Assembly (NCBI GenBank): GCA_017622135.1
Contig: JAGARR010000031.1
Location: forward strand, 1-53,853
Source: Spirochaetaceae bacterium
Lineage (GTDB): Bacteria > Spirochaetota > Spirochaetia > Treponematales > Treponemataceae
DNA length: 53,853 nt
Reading direction: 5' to 3'
The notes below the pieces were generated by a model, which saw nothing but the letters and a program-made list of their open reading frames with translations, did not search any database and was not told where the DNA came from. Below are positions 53,699 to 53,853 of the stretch, piece after piece; positions within the stretch are counted from its first letter, which is position 1, and every line of letters begins with the position of its first letter. The position numbers were made by a program, and so were the translations under genes.

Positions 53699-53853
53699 AT
53701 GAAAGAAGATAAAATAAACAAACAAATAAATAATTTAATTGAAGATGCACGAAAAATTATTGAACAATCTCGAAGTAATGCTGTTAGAAGCGTAGATTTT
53801 TGTAGAGTGCAAATGTATTGGAATCTAGGTAAGAGAATTTTAGAAGAAGAACA
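53699..53853 (+). CDS. DUF1016 PD-(D/E)XK nuclease 4, 5' part only
   Basis: Reads MKEDKINKQINNLIEDARK, then IIEQSRSNAVRSVDFCRVQM and YWNLGKRILEEE, the typical N-terminus of DUF1016 proteins; runs open off the window. GGGGAG in the preceding hsdS-like codons is 6 nt before the ATG at 53699, so it can start independently; it is also in frame with the hsdS fragment. Different subtype from the three nucleases at 3197-8466. Function as for those, unproven. Confidence 0.8.
   Translation, partial: MKEDKINKQINNLIEDARKIIEQSRSNAVRSVDFCRVQMYWNLGKRILEEE

Noticed and set aside
1..53853. CRISPR array or cas genes
   Set aside because: No regularly spaced short repeats and no Cas-like proteins seen.

Overview
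The window looks like a chromosome segment of a Treponema-type spirochaete of roughly 50-55% GC. From memory, the order sigma factor - cysS - murB - cyclic-nucleotide-binding protein and the run grpE - dnaK - (dnaJ) - RsbU-like phosphatase - second RsbU-like protein - STAS protein resemble Treponema pallidum neighbourhoods. Lipoproteins with spirochaete-like lipoboxes, a PilZ protein and an AsnA-type asparagine synthetase fit the same assignment. No search was run.

Layout. 1-735: two tandem copies (offset 449 bp) of a unit carrying a 31-residue membrane peptide with its own promoter; the second copy also has a complete convergent small RNA, with promoter and terminator, abutting its 3' end. 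This looks like a new type I toxin-antitoxin family. 901-2382: a small membrane protein and a secreted discoidin-like protein. 2498-11516: a restriction-modification island bounded on the left by a decayed copy of the 3' end of the ABC transporter gene that bounds it on the right. It holds a helicase/DUF4391 deletion remnant, a type III Mod and Res pair, and three DUF1016/YhcG-family PD-(D/E)XK nuclease genes wedged into the operon, with short scars made of the ends of the flanking genes. 11554-15239: a heterodimeric ABC exporter. 15389-15546: tRNA-Arg and tRNA-Pro. 15686-32858: creD, rlmJ, a coiled-coil protein, radC, a glucosaminidase lipoprotein, a UMP-kinase-like protein, an ECF sigma / anti-sigma / transglutaminase operon, cysS, murB, a double cNMP-binding protein, DUF192, TPR and PilZ proteins, a phosphodiester-glycosidase-like lipoprotein and rpsU. 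33060-44143: asnA, an unknown gene, grpE-dnaK, dnaJ, and a partner-switch cluster of one intact and one apparently dead PP2C-type phosphatase plus a STAS protein, then a VanY-like lipoprotein. 44188-51109: a cation diffusion facilitator, leuS and lon. 51200-end: an AT-richer type I restriction gene (hsdR), then the apparent first codons of hsdS interrupted by a fourth DUF1016 nuclease gene that runs off the window.

Main themes. (i) DUF1016-family nucleases are inserted repeatedly, with recognisable junction scars, into both type III and type I restriction operons, as if they were exchangeable parts of those systems. (ii) The tandem peptide/antisense-RNA units at the left edge; all differences between the two peptide ORFs are synonymous. 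(iii) Five genes show a -10 box 6-7 nt before the start codon, which predicts leaderless mRNAs and fixes several start sites.
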